Origin: Caecitellus pseudoparvulus
Taxonomy: Eukaryota; Bigyra: Bicosoecida
Direction: 5' to 3'
Length of the DNA stretch: 64,000 bases
Assembly (NCBI GenBank): GCA_965644315.1
Contig: CBFFRQ010000065.1
Coordinates: 1-64,000, forward strand
Shown: piece after piece, positions 44,751 through 54,635 of the stretch
Layout: each line of letters starts with the position of its first letter
Numbering within the stretch: the first letter of the stretch is position 1
Notes under the pieces: model-generated
What the model was told of the DNA's origin: nothing
The model's input: only the letters and a program-made list of their open reading frames with translations
Databases searched by the model: none
Program-made: the position numbers and the translations under genes

Positions 44751-46346
44751 ATGCACCTGGCTCGCCGGGCAGACAGCGATGCAGAGACCCACGCCAGCGA
44801 TGTGATTGGGATTCACTTCTTCCAGCCCGGGCACAGTCACCTGCGCCGTGAAGGCGCTGTGTGTTGCAACTCCGGCAGTCTCGGCGGCTGCCTGGCGTCT
44901 GCCTGCATTGACGCTGGCTGTGGCCACTGCTACCTGGTGCAGCGGGCCAGCGGCTGGACAGACGCCGCATGCAACCAGGTGCAGAACCGAGGCCGCACCT
45001 GCTGCCAGGTGCGCCCTTGCGAGGGCCCCCTCATGTGTGACTCGGAGCGCCTATGCTGCTGCGACATGATGGGCGTTGGCACGGGCTGGGCGGCCATGGT
45101 CACGCCGTACACCCTCATGCCGCGAGCGCTGCGGGTGGTGGACACACTGCAGCGACTGTGCATTCTCATCCTCATCATCACCGCCCTCGGCGTGGGCATG
45201 GCGTGGAACATCGTGCTGGAGCAACTCGGCACGGCGTTGGCGGCGAAACGCAACGCAGGCCAGCTGCGCCAAGCTGACCTGCAGCCGTGGGGGCCGGGTT
45301 CGGGGCCCGCCCTGCCATCACCCGTCCAAAGCGATGACGACGACGGCTCTGGTGAAAGTGGCCTGAACCAGCAGTCTGGCCTGCTCGCTGCCCGCCTGGC
45401 AGGCAGCATCGCGGACTCCCTCCTCGTGCTGCTGGCAGTCACCCTGGCACTGCATTGCGCCAAGACCGCCTTCCCACACGCCCTGTGGCACCTGGCCCTG
45501 CACCCTCGCCAGCGCCTGGCCGTGCTGGGCACCTGGGCGCCTGTCGCACCCGACTCAGGCCTGGACACCTTCCGGCGGCCATGGGCCCACCCCGCCCGCC
45601 TGTGCCTGGGGCGGGTGGCCGCCTTCCTGCTCTGTGTCGCCAGTGTCGCCGGCGCTGTCCTGGTGCTGGCGCCACCTGCTGCGTCCTGGCGTAGCCTGGG
45701 TGACCTGGCAGACTTCATGCTGTACTTTGACACCACCTGGGTACGGCCCGCACCCACCTTCGGCCTGGTCCTGCTCCTGGTCGCTGTCTGGACCCTGTAC
45801 TTTGCGTTGATCTCCACATTCATGTGCGTTTTCGGCGTGGTGGTGTGGCAGGCGGGCGTAGCGCTGGCCCACACGCTGGCGGCATCCCCAGCCACCCCCT
45901 TCTTGCAACGCGCGTTCGGGCAGCCCACCGACTGGGGCGCCCAGAGCGCCATGCAGAGCTGGGTCGTCTTCCGCCCTGCAGCCTGGCGAACAGTGGACGC
46001 CACTGCGCCTTTGTTGGCGGAGGCAGGGCGGGGCCTGCCGCCGCCCTCCTCCGGCCGGCGTCGGCTGACTCCGGGTGCAGGGGCGGAAGGCAGCGTCACG
46101 ACACCGCTGGTGGCGCCACGTGCCACCCCCACCGCTGCGGCAACTGCGCCTGGCGCCTCACCCAGAGGGGTGCGGGTGCTGCCTGTGGAGGCGCAGGAGG
46201 TGGGTGCAGCCCCTCGCTTGCACGGCTCTGCAGCCAGGCACTACGACGCCGCCTGGTTCAGTCTGGGTGCAGGAGAAGTGCCGACGGCCCACCCTGTGCG
46301 TGTGTCAGACATGAGTCTGGTCATCCCCCCCGCCCAGCCTACGTGA
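44751..46346 (+). CDS. Cys-rich multi-pass membrane protein, unrecognised
   Basis: About 531 aa from the ATG at 44751. Residues 40-110 hold about 18 cysteines, many in CC or CxxC pairs (GAVCCNSGS, RLCCCDMMG), followed by four or five hydrophobic helices: near 45150-45210 (LCILILIITALGVGMAW), 45400-45460, 45615-45680, and 45755-45860 (FGLVLLLVAVWTLYFALI, then FMCVFGVVVW). Loops are Pro/Gly-rich with an acidic DDDDG patch. The C-terminus is disordered. I know no family with this pattern. Its last codons overlap the last codons of the convergent LRR gene by 8 bp (46339-46346). Confidence 0.6.
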   Translation: MHLARRADSDAETHASDVIGIHFFQPGHSHLRREGAVCCNSGSLGGCLASACIDAGCGHCYLVQRASGWTDAACNQVQNRGRTCCQVRPCEGPLMCDSERLCCCDMMGVGTGWAAMVTPYTLMPRALRVVDTLQRLCILILIITALGVGMAWNIVLEQLGTALAAKRNAGQLRQADLQPWGPGSGPALPSPVQSDDDDGSGESGLNQQSGLLAARLAGSIADSLLVLLAVTLALHCAKTAFPHALWHLALHPRQRLAVLGTWAPVAPDSGLDTFRRPWAHPARLCLGRVAAFLLCVASVAGAVLVLAPPAASWRSLGDLADFMLYFDTTWVRPAPTFGLVLLLVAVWTLYFALISTFMCVFGVVVWQAGVALAHTLAASPATPFLQRAFGQPTDWGAQSAMQSWVVFRPAAWRTVDATAPLLAEAGRGLPPPSSGRRRLTPGAGAEGSVTTPLVAPRATPTAAATAPGASPRGVRVLPVEAQEVGAAPRLHGSAARHYDAAWFSLGAGEVPTAHPVRVSDMSLVIPPAQPT

Positions 46347-48018
46347 AGATGGCGTTGACCATGCCCAGCTCCCGCGCAGCCGGCGCCACGTCAGTGTAGT
46401 AGTCCGTCACCGCTGCGAAGGGTGCCAGGCGCTGGATGGCGGCGACGGTGTCGGCGTCCACAGCGTTGACCCAGGACAAGTCCAGCACGCGCAGCTGGTG
46501 GCGGCAGGGCGCAGCGGCCAAGGCTGCAATGATGCCGCCTTTCGTCAGCGCCTTCACCCCGCCAAGCGTCAGGTGCGTCAGAGCAGGCAGCTCCAGCATG
46601 CTGCGCAGACCATCGTCCCCGACGCCTTGGCTCCAGGAAATGTCCAGAGTGGTGATGTGGCGGCAGCCCAGCGCAAGGGTGGCCAGGCCAGCGTCCGTGA
46701 TGCCTTCGCACCTGCCTGCCTGCAGCTCGCGCAGCTGAGGGCACGCCTGCGCAAGGGCAGTCAGCGCAGCGTCGCCGAAGGACAGCGTGCGCACTGCCAG
46801 GTACCGCAAATCAGGACACGCCTTGAGCAGGGGCAAGATGAGGCTCTCGTCAGCCTCCAGCTCCTCGCACCAGGACAGCTCCAAGTGCTGCAAGGGCAGC
46901 GGCCCCCGCTGCGCAAGCAGAGCAGCCTGCTCCGCAGTCACGGGCATCTCGCTCAAACCCAAGTGCACAGCCCGAGGCCCGATGGTTTCGAGAATGCTCT
47001 GCAATGCATCGGCGCTGGGTTCAGGCACTGCGCTGATGCCCAGGGCTGTCAGGTGGGGCGCGTCGCACAGTGCGCCAGCAGGCAGCGTTTCAACGCAGGA
47101 GCAGTCATCCAGCAGCAGCTGCTGCAGGGCGGGACAGGAGCAGGCAGCGGACACTACCTCCTCAGTGCAGGAAGTTCCAGAGATGTTCAAGGCCTTCAGG
47201 CGCCCCAACTCTGCCAGCCCCTCAAACCCACCTGAACAAGGCGTCGGATGTGGTGCAGTTGACAGTTTCGCCGATCGCGCAGAGGCAAACGCACCATCCG
47301 TGACGTCTGTGCACCAGGACACATCCAAGCGTCGCAGCTGCTTGCTGTTATTGTGCAGCAGGTCCTGTGGGGGGCAATGTGGTGCTGCAGTGAAGCGTTG
47401 CCGAGCGCGTCAGGCGCGCACAGCCCGCACCTGCAGCGTGCCGTCATGCAGGGCGCAGCCAGAAAGGCACACATGCGTGAGCTGGCGCAGAGTTGACAGC
47501 CCGGCGTGCAGCTGCTCCGGGCTGATGAAATTGCACCCTTCCAAGTTCAGGCGGCGCAGCGCCGGGCACAGCGCTGGCAAGCCGGAAAGCTGCAGCGTCG
47601 TGCCTGCGGGGGGCTCCGCTGCTGACTGAATGGACAGACACAAGACATCCTCCCGAAGACACGCGTCCAGTGTCTCAGTGTGCAGCATGCCCTTCACTGC
47701 CAGGAAGTGCAGGAGGTCTGTGACGTCTGCCGGTGACACTGCTGCCGCCAGCTCCCGCAGGCTGCCCCGCGCCTCCTCACTGCCGCCCAGCGCGTCTTGG
47801 GCATACCACACGCCCATGCGGCGAGCCAACAGCGTGAGCAGGGGCGGGATGACGAACACCTGTCCTTGCCCCTTCTCGCAGCCCCCCGCGCTGAGAGCCG
47901 AGACGCCCTCGCCAGGCTGACTTGGTGCCAGAGGCAGGGTGAGCCCCTCCGCCGGGGACTCCTTGCCTTCGCCCCCCGCCTGGAAGCACTCCTTTCCCTC
48001 TGAACCCCCGCGCTGCAT
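46339..48018 (-). CDS. Leucine-rich repeat protein, F-box/AMN1-like
   Basis: Exons 47431-48018 and 46339-47364, with a 66-nt phase-0 intron (CAG|GTGCGG...CCACAG|GAC); the join yields LHDGTLQ|DLLHNNSKQLRRLDVSW. About 537 aa. From residue 160 on, 10-12 cysteine-containing LRRs of 24-27 residues follow (LRRLNLEGCNFISPEQL; LRELQAGRCEGITDAGLATLA; ITTLDISWSQGVGDDGL), the subfamily found in FBXL F-box proteins and AMN1. The N-terminal 150 residues contain no clear F-box. Likely a protein-recognition module, perhaps for a ubiquitin ligase. A CAATTTCCGC copy in its sense orientation lies about 207 nt upstream (48225-48234). Confidence 0.75.
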
Positions 48019-48224
48019 GTTGCACTGAAAACGCGCCTGGTTCGTGGGAAGGAGCCTGCTCTGGACGCTGTGCGACCAACCTCGCTGTGCTGACAAGGGG
48101 CCCTTCACGTAACACTGCTGCAAGCTCACACAGCTGCAGCACAGCCACAATTCCGAGAAGATGCTGTCTTCTGTATTGTGGCTGGCTATAGTGTGTGTCG
48201 TTGGTTACTTTGCGCTGGAGGGGT

Positions 48225-48234
48225 GCGGAAATTG
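48225..48234 (-). promoter_or_regulatory. CAATTTCCGC word between divergent genes
   Basis: Exact copy; reads in the sense of the LRR gene (207 nt upstream of its ATG) and antisense to the small membrane-protein gene starting 40 nt to its right. Confidence 0.3.
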
Positions 48235-48273
48235 CCCACCCATCCTCGTCTTTCCCCCCGTCCCACATGCACG

Positions 48274-48624
48274 ATGCGTGGATTTCGGCGTGTGCAAGGC
48301 CCGCCGACATCAGGTCCACTAACCTTGCATGAGAGGGTATTTGCATGGTGGAGGCTGGCCCACAGCAAAGCCTTAGACGCGCCGACGTGGGTGCAGGTGT
48401 CAGGAGCCGCAGTTGTGGCCTTGGCGTTGCTTGGAGGTGGTGCGGCTGCCGTGTCGGCAGCCCAGGACATGTGGCACCGCAGGCGGGATCCCATCGGGTA
48501 CTACGCCCTGCCTGGCGAGAGGCCATGGCAAACGCTGCACCGCATCTCCACTCCCCAGCCGGATGCGGGCCCTGCCCGGCAGACACCTGCGTCGGAGCCT
48601 GGCCCCACTTCGGAGGGGAGGTGA
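48274..48624 (+). CDS. Small single-pass membrane protein, unrecognised
   Basis: 116 aa from the ATG at 48274. A basic amphipathic start (MRGFRRVQG) precedes one hydrophobic helix (VSGAAVVALALLGGGAAAVSAA) and a positively charged HRRRDP stop-transfer segment, with a polar tail (YYALPGERPW). This arrangement suggests a mitochondrial inner-membrane or ER tail protein. The short open frame and the nearby promoter-like word support a real gene, but no family is recognised. Confidence 0.5.
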   Translation: MRGFRRVQGPPTSGPLTLHERVFAWWRLAHSKALDAPTWVQVSGAAVVALALLGGGAAAVSAAQDMWHRRRDPIGYYALPGERPWQTLHRISTPQPDAGPARQTPASEPGPTSEGR

Positions 48625-48844
48625 CGCCTGTCACGAATCCCAATGCTCTACACAAGTACGAAAGGAACTCCTGCCTGCCTTGCCAGGCTGCGCCTGTCGC
48701 CGGCCTGAGCACACAGACGGCACCTCACTGCGGCAGGCAGAATGCCCTCTGCAACACCGGCTGCACGGTAGAGAGGGAGGCGCTGGCACATGCCAGGCCC
48801 GGAACGGCGGGCATGTTCCGTGGGTGGCTGCCGGGCGTGGCGCG

Positions 48845-49511
48845 TCACAGCACTGCGGTGGCCACCACCTTCGCTGGCACTCCGCCGAGGGTCACTCCTG
48901 GAGCTGCCACGAAGCCTGGCGCCAGGACGGCACCCTCCTGCACCACCACGCCGTCCTTCAACACACAGCCCGATGCCTGGGTGGGAAGGGGGCGGTGGCA
49001 CTGTGCTGGGGTGTGCAGGTGTGTGCAGGCGGGGCGCTCGCTGGACGCACGAGCAGAGCCTTGGCCCCCACCTGGACCCCCGCTCCCAGGGTGCTGCCCA
49101 CCACCACAGCCCCCGCGCCAATGCTACAGTCGTTGCCTAGCCGCACGCCGGCCCTGTGAGGCGGAGTGTGCGAAGGTGTGCCGAGAGAGTGCGTGGCGCT
49201 GCGGCGGCCCGCCCCCGCACGCACGCTGGGGAGGCACAAGAATTCAAGCACACCCCGTCCTCCAAAGTGCACCGCCGTCCGATGGAGACCGGCCCGTGGG
49301 TGGCGTCCAGAGTCACCTCCCGTCCAACGACACTCTGCACGAGAGCCAGGCGTCACAACGGTCAACGTCGCAGCATGGTTGCCGGATTGCCCGTGGAGCT
49401 CACCTTGCCACCGACGGTGATGGAGTCAGGATTCTTAAGTGCGACGCTCCTATGAATGCTGGCACCCACAGCGGTGCGCATGAAGGCGTCCTCCGGCGCT
49501 GCAGCAGCCAT
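48845..49511 (-). CDS. DCTN5: Dynactin subunit 5 (p25)-like left-handed beta-helix protein
   Basis: Pointed-end subunit of dynactin, the dynein cofactor. Four small exons: 49404-49511, 49225-49334, 49051-49153 and 48845-48976, with introns of 69, 71 and 74 nt, all in phase. About 150 aa. Exon 1 reads FMRTAVGASIHRSVALKNPD then SITVGGK, followed by VVGREVTLDATHGPVSIGRR. The later hexapeptide rungs (CSIGAGAVVVGSTLGAGVQVGA) end in CVLKDGVVVQEGAVLAPGFV, a close parallel to the p25 C-terminal part (CVLKD...LPPETVVPPFTVF). It is shorter than vertebrate p25 (182 aa); a loop is missing. A gamma-carbonic-anhydrase relative is less likely because no His zinc ligands are seen. The ATG lies 6 nt after a CAATTTCCGC word. 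Confidence 0.75.
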
Positions 49512-49517
49512 GGTGCT

Positions 49518-49527
49518 GCGGAAATTG
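49518..49527 (-). promoter_or_regulatory. Candidate core-promoter word CAATTTCCGC
   Basis: Exact sense-orientation copy ending 6 nt before the dynactin p25 ATG; if it marks transcription start, the leader is extremely short. Confidence 0.35.
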
Positions 49528-49626
49528 TGAGAGGTTCCCGTCTCCTCGTTGCCCTATGCATGCACAGGGGGGCACGAGGGCAGAATGCAGCACTGCGAGG
49601 ACATCAAGTTAAATTGAAAGTGCGCA

Positions 49627-51450
49627 CTAGCTGCCTTCAGCAGCTGGGAGAAAAGCACTTGCAGGGGGGAGCAGCTTCGCGTCGTCGACCCAGGCAGCCA
49701 CATCTGCTTCGTGTGCTCTTTGCACCGCCAGCGGCAGGTCCTTGAGCGTCACTTGGAAAGTGCTGCTCAGGATCTGGTAGCCATGGGCCATGATGTGCAC
49801 GAGGGCCCCGCCTGCCACTGCTGGTGGGCAGTGCTGTGCGAAGCCAGGCGCTGCCTTGCGCGCCGTGGCCAACATGGCACCCAGCGCAGCAGTCGCATCT
49901 GCCTGCTGTGTCACCGCTGAACTCATGGCCGTCATGCTGCCTTCCAGTGCAACTTTTAACGCGCTGGAGTGCTTCGTTCGCAGCTGCTCCAGCACTGCGG
50001 GTGCCAGGCCTGCGGCCTCCTGCGCGGCAGGCGGCAACGCGCCACTCGCCAGCCACCCACACGCCACGGCAAAGTGATGCTGCACGAAGCCAAGGTCAGC
50101 ACAAGCTCGCAGTGCACGTGCCGGACCGGCGGCAGGGTTCACGAATGCCTTGCACACGAGTGCGCAGCCCTGAGCACTGTGCACCAGCGCAGTGCACGCT
50201 GCGTCACTCTCCACACGCTGCAGTGCACCTGCGACGCTGGTGTAGATTTGCTGCGCACACACCAACGCAGCCGTGGACACTGTCACCGCTGACAGGCGCA
50301 GCATGGAGGGGTTGGCCAGTGGAAGTGCCCACTTTCCCCCCACTGCCCAGCCGCCCTGTGCAGCCGCCTCTGCGAGGCTGGCCTCGTCGCCCGGTGGCGA
50401 CTCCTCAAACCTCCGCACGGCGGTGACTTGGCAAGGCGTCGCTGCCGCCACGATGCTGTCCGGCGCGCTGAGGTGCACAGGAATGGCGTGCAGTGTCGCT
50501 GCTGGCGTGTACGTTTCTTGGTACGCAGCTGCACACCTGCCGCGAAGCACCAGCCCCAGCAGCCTGCCTGCACTGCCAGCGCAAGGTGCGCCCAGCCGTG
50601 CCAGCCACGTGCCGCCGGAGCGTGGCTGCCAGCGGGCCTCACAGGCCTGCCATGCCGTCAGCAACGGGACGAGCTCCGAGTCTGGCACGCCCTCCACGCG
50701 AGGCAGGGAGGCCAGTTGGCGTAGGAGCCAGGTGGGGGGTGCGTTGCCGTCGTCACTCCCCCACACGTGTGACAGCGCGGCCTCCACTGCCGCCACCACC
50801 TCCGACCCCGCACCCTGCGTCAGCGCCCCTCGCACGAATGCATGCACTTCCTGCAGCTGCTCGGCGGTGTTGCTCAGCGCAGGCACCCCGCTCTGCTCAG
50901 TCGTGCTTGGCTGGATTTGCAGCTCTGACCGGTGCACTGTCACCGACGCGCCTGGCGCCAGCAGGCTGGGCAGGAATTGCTGCTGCAGCGAGGTCATGGC
51001 GGCACGGAGAGCCACCTGCACCGCGTCAGCCCCAGCAGCACTGTGCAGGTCCTGCAGCAGCTCCCCCATGGTCTGCTTGCTGCCGTCTGCCCAAGTGCCA
51101 GGCGCCAGGAGCAGTGAGCCAGGCGACACCCTCCACGCATTCGCCACGCGCGACTTGGCCAGCGCCAGCAACTCCGCAATGGGGGCGTGGAACGTGGCAG
51201 GGGTCGCGGAGCTCGCCAGCATCAGCTGTTCCACCTGTTTTGCGACGGGCTTGCTGTCGTGTGTGCCTTGGCAGCTGCTGGTTGAGAGTGCGGAAGTTGC
51301 TTCGCTCTGCGCATCGGCGAAGTGGTTGGTGGCTTGCGGGAGAGCACTGGATTCTGCTGCAGCCACACGCACGCCCAGCGCTTCAATGATGCCCTTTTCT
51401 TCCTGTGTCACATCGAAGAACGACCCCCCTTCAAAGGCGAGGCTTGCCAT
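49627..51450 (-). CDS. Unrecognised helical protein, about 607 aa
   Basis: Single exon from the ATG at 51450 (MASLAFEGGSFFDVTQEEKG). It is Ala/Leu/Gln-rich and predicted mostly helical, with no transmembrane segment. Blocks such as GELLQDLHSAAGADAVQVAL, LLRQLASLPRVEGVPDSELV and LEQLRTKHSSALKVALEG, and a final helix near VAAWVDDAKLLPPA, recall helical-rod tethering or adaptor proteins, but no motif is diagnostic and I do not name it. It ends about 115 bp from the dynactin gene start, in tandem. Confidence 0.55.
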   Translation of the reverse strand: MASLAFEGGSFFDVTQEEKGIIEALGVRVAAAESSALPQATNHFADAQSEATSALSTSSCQGTHDSKPVAKQVEQLMLASSATPATFHAPIAELLALAKSRVANAWRVSPGSLLLAPGTWADGSKQTMGELLQDLHSAAGADAVQVALRAAMTSLQQQFLPSLLAPGASVTVHRSELQIQPSTTEQSGVPALSNTAEQLQEVHAFVRGALTQGAGSEVVAAVEAALSHVWGSDDGNAPPTWLLRQLASLPRVEGVPDSELVPLLTAWQACEARWQPRSGGTWLARLGAPCAGSAGRLLGLVLRGRCAAAYQETYTPAATLHAIPVHLSAPDSIVAAATPCQVTAVRRFEESPPGDEASLAEAAAQGGWAVGGKWALPLANPSMLRLSAVTVSTAALVCAQQIYTSVAGALQRVESDAACTALVHSAQGCALVCKAFVNPAAGPARALRACADLGFVQHHFAVACGWLASGALPPAAQEAAGLAPAVLEQLRTKHSSALKVALEGSMTAMSSAVTQQADATAALGAMLATARKAAPGFAQHCPPAVAGGALVHIMAHGYQILSSTFQVTLKDLPLAVQRAHEADVAAWVDDAKLLPPASAFLPAAEGS

Positions 51451-51687
51451 GGCGAGCGCAGCGCCCGCAGCCGTTGTGCAAACGGAAGTGAAACTGGCAA
51501 AGCAAGGTGGATGAGAGCGCGAAGCTGCCCAGGGTCCTGTGGCACGATTGCACATGCACACTTTTGTGTGGGTAAATGATGAGGTGTTTGTTGTGGGCGC
51601 TGGTCGTCTGTGTTGCATTGGCCCCGCACACTGCGGGGGGAGGAGAACTGTCACGTCACGAAAGAGAGTCAAGAGGGTGGTGGGCGC

Positions 51688-52532
51688 TCACTCCAGGGGC
51701 ACAGAGCGAGTGGGAGAGACGGCACCCTCGGTCTTGGGCAGCGTCAGGTGCAGCTGGCCGTCTTGCACCTTTCCGCGGATGGCCTCCGGGTCCACGTTGG
51801 GAGGCAAACGCAGCACCCGGCGCACGGCACCCGAGTGCCGCTCGATGCGGCGCCACTTGGGACTGCCACCCTCCCCGCCTGTGAAAGAAGGAGAATACAG
51901 TGTGTGTATGATATTTGCCCGATGCAATGCTTCGCCGGTCGCTGCCCTGCAGGGCGGGACGCCGCACGCACCTCCGCTCTCGTCCTTGCCGCCCTGCGCA
52001 GTTGCTTCGATGACCAGGGAGCCGTCCTGCACGTCCACCTTCACTTGGTCTTTGGGGACGCCAGGCACGTCAGCCACGATCTCGAATGCATGGTCGGTTT
52101 CTGCGGTGGGGCGCAGCGTGGCGGTGTGCGACATTCGGCGGGGTGGCGGTGGAAAGTTCCAGCGCAGGCACAATTGCCGCCTCGGCACGCACCCTTCACG
52201 TCCAGCGACAGGGCGCGGGGGCCACGCAGGGCATGGCCAAAGAAACCAAGTTCCTGTCCCGTTCCACTTGCGTCCCCTCCCTGCCCCGCCGGCACGACGT
52301 GCTGCCCGTCACTGTGCTCGCCAGTGATGCCGGAGTGATGGGCTTCTCCTGAGCCGGGCGCGTCTTCCAGCCGCTCCACGGTCGGAGACCGGGCCGAAGT
52401 GCCACGAAGGAGTGCGAAGGGGTCCCCCATGAACGGGTCTGCAGCCAGGCTGCGGTGCATGGCGTGCATGTCAGCCATCATGGCGTCCATGTGGCGAGCC
52501 ATGGCAGCGAAGGGTGAGATGTGGCGGGCCAT
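51688..52532 (-). CDS. Small heat-shock protein (Hsp20 / alpha-crystallin domain)
   Basis: ATP-independent chaperone. Exons 52193-52532, 51972-52100 and 51688-51878; introns of 92 and 93 nt. The first join restores the domain start: LSLDVK|ETDHAFEIVADVPGV, then KDQVKVDVQDGSLVIEATA, and the last exon has LRLPPNVDPEAIRGKVQDG and QLHLTLPK, the classical end of the alpha-crystallin domain. About 219 aa. The N-terminus is Met/His-rich (MARHISPFAAMARHMDAMMA). No C-terminal I-x-I oligomerisation motif is visible. The second intron has a length divisible by three and no in-frame stop, so its retention would insert 31 residues. Divergent from MEIG1, with only about 117 bp between the ATGs. Confidence 0.88.
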
Positions 52533-52649
52533 GTCAGCGTGCTGAAGCTTAGATAGCAGTGTCCACTGATGGTTGGGAGTTGCTTGAAGTGTGTGTGTTG
52601 CGTGTAGGCTGTGTGTAGCGTGCGTAGGGGTGATTCAGAGCAGTTTGTA

Positions 52650-53513
52650 ATGTGTCCCTGTCGTGGGTCTGCACTGGACGAGGACCCCCCCCCCCCATGC
52701 GAGGGAGGGGGGCACGTGGAGGCACACCTGCTGCGCCAGCTGGCCAACACAATCCCACCAGCAGCCCCCAGACAGCGAGCAGTCCATGCAGCGCCCATGC
52801 ACCAGTTGCTCAAGCAGCACAGAGCCAGCGTGGCGAGCGCCAACGGTAGCATGGACGGTTTTGGCATTGTGGGAACCGGCGTAGGCCGTGCGCAGGCACA
52901 TGCTTCGTCTCAAAGGGGAGGACCGACATCAGGCAGAACATCAGGCCGGCGCGTGGGCAGTGGAAGCGCCCTGCGAGCTGCCGCGGCGTCGTCGCTGGGG
53001 GGGGGCTCGGCGCGGAATTTGGTCGGTGCGCGACGTCGTGCAGGACCTGGCACCAGCGCCCCCAGAGCCAGTGGTCCCCCTTCGGCAGTGCCCACTGCAC
53101 CACCGCCATCACACATGCAGGGTAGTCGCGTTCCTTCCCAGTCAGGGGCCGCCGTTCCTGCCGCTGCCGCTGCAGCACCAGCCGGCGCTGCATCCAGCAC
53201 GAGCGTCGGGCACACGGGGCGCACACCCGGCACAGACCCCGTCCCCGGTGCCGTCGCGCGGAAGGCAACTGGCATGGCACGTGCATCGGCGTGGAGTAGC
53301 GAGGTGGAGAACAATTTCCGGCTGCAGGAGGTGGGGTGGCGCGACTTGGAAGAGTACCGCGTGGCGCACGGCGAGCCTGAGCGGTGGAAGGCGTCGGGGT
53401 TCATCGCCGTGCTCAAGAGCAAGGGCTCTGGCAACTACATTTACTTCGACCGTGCCCGGGAGTGCGAGGACAAATTCGTGCACCGAGTGAAGCTCTACAC
53501 CTACGCAAGCTGA
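52650..53513 (+). CDS. MEIG1: MEIG1 homologue (meiosis-expressed gene 1) with long N-terminal extension
   Basis: The last 75 residues match the MEIG1 fold almost end to end: WSSEVENNFRLQEVGWRDLE, then EYRVAHGEPERWKASGFIA, then YIYFDRARECEDKFVHRVKL and YTYAS. In animals MEIG1 binds PACRG and is needed to build sperm flagella; flagellate protists carry it too. The core could start at the ATG at 53274 (80 aa, the normal size). The frame stays open upstream to an ATG at 52650, giving a 287-residue product with a Ser/Arg/Pro-rich disordered N-terminus, so the true start is uncertain (52852 is another option). It converges on DCP1, with 11 bp between stops. Confidence 0.78.
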   Translation: MCPCRGSALDEDPPPPCEGGGHVEAHLLRQLANTIPPAAPRQRAVHAAPMHQLLKQHRASVASANGSMDGFGIVGTGVGRAQAHASSQRGGPTSGRTSGRRVGSGSALRAAAASSLGGGSARNLVGARRRAGPGTSAPRASGPPSAVPTAPPPSHMQGSRVPSQSGAAVPAAAAAAPAGAASSTSVGHTGRTPGTDPVPGAVARKATGMARASAWSSEVENNFRLQEVGWRDLEEYRVAHGEPERWKASGFIAVLKSKGSGNYIYFDRARECEDKFVHRVKLYTYAS

Positions 53514-53524
53514 TGGCTGGGGTG

Positions 53525-54635
53525 TCACTTGCCCTGGCCGCCTTTCTTCTTGGCGTTTCCCCGCCGTGTGGCCTTGCGGGAGGCCTTGCCGCCCCCCTTG
53601 CGAGGCGTGCTGTCTGTGGCGCTGGGCGGCGCCGGCGTGGCGGGCAGGCCCCCCGCCTGCAGTGCTGCGATGAACCTGGAATGCAGCTCGTGCAGAAAGT
53701 CCGGCTCGTCCAGCATGCCCACCAGCACGTCACGCAGCGCAGCCTTGGACAGGGCCAGGGGTGTGGGCGTGGGCGTGCCCTCCTCCTCTGCCACCCGCCT
53801 GGCCGCCGCATCCGCCATGCTCTGGGCCATGGAGGAGGAGGGTGTGCCGGAGGGGGGGGCGCTGCTGCGCCCACCTCCTGCACCACCAGGCGTGGCTGCA
53901 GAGTGGCTGGCAGCTTGCAGGAGGGACATGACGCTGGAGTGAGGCGTGGTGGGTGTGCTGGGGGGAGTGGGCCCAGGCTTGGCAGGCGTCATGGCTGGGG
54001 AGGCGCCGTCCCCCCGCAGGCTGCGGCAGTGGCTCTTGATGTGCTGGCGCAGGGTCCGGAGGTCGTGGGGGTGGTAGGACCAGAAACCACACACCGCCTG
54101 CGCAGGCAAGGAGGCGTGCGGGTGGGGCGTCGCTGGGAGGTGCGGGGGCGCCATCACGTACACCCTCGGCCGTCCTCAGCGACAGCATGTCATCTTGCAA
54201 GGTGGAGGAGGTACTGGCCTCCACGTCGAACTTCAAGTTCGTCGGACTCAGGCGATTCAACAAGATCAAGCGCATGGTGGGGGCCTCATACCTGCGCAGG
54301 AGGTGCCAGGGCCATGCAGGTACACGAGGCAGCGGCGTGCCACGGGCGTTTCACTCACCGCTGCACCAGGAAGAGCGGGCCCTCGATAGGCCGTTGTTCC
54401 TGCAAAGGCAGCGCAGGGGGTCGGCGTGACACTTGTGCAATTTACACCACTGCCTGAATCAGGCATGGCTACCCACCCATTCGCCCTTCTGGCAGTCGAA
54501 CTCGTACGCCTTGGTGTGCCGGGCCACAGCAACGATGCTCTCCACTGCTCGGTCCACACGAGACGTGAGCACCGCAAGGTTGATGGCAGCCGCCTTCTCC
54601 TGATCAAAGGTGATCAGCTCTCCCTCCTGGGCCAT
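53525..54635 (-). CDS. DCP1: DCP1, mRNA decapping complex activator (EVH1 domain)
   Basis: Co-activator of the decapping enzyme Dcp2 in cytoplasmic mRNA decay. Four exons: 54477-54635, 54359-54399, 54162-54291 and 53525-54097, with introns of 77, 67 and 64 nt, all in phase (exon 2 is only 41 nt). The joined EVH1 domain reads INLAVLTSRVDRAVESIVAV, AYEFDCQKGEWEQRPIEGPL and FLVQRYEAPTMRLILLNRLS, which is the DCP1 pattern (W...EG.LF..R.......NR). The next segment is GFWSYHPHDLRTL. About 300 aa. The C-terminal part is Ser/Pro/Thr-rich, with a helical stretch (LRDVLVGMLDEPDFLHELHS) resembling the DCP1 trimerisation region, and a Lys-rich end. Confidence 0.9.

Noticed and set aside
49404-49511. Gamma-carbonic anhydrase as identity of the beta-helix protein
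   Set aside because: No His zinc ligands; the N-terminal and C-terminal segments follow dynactin p25 instead.
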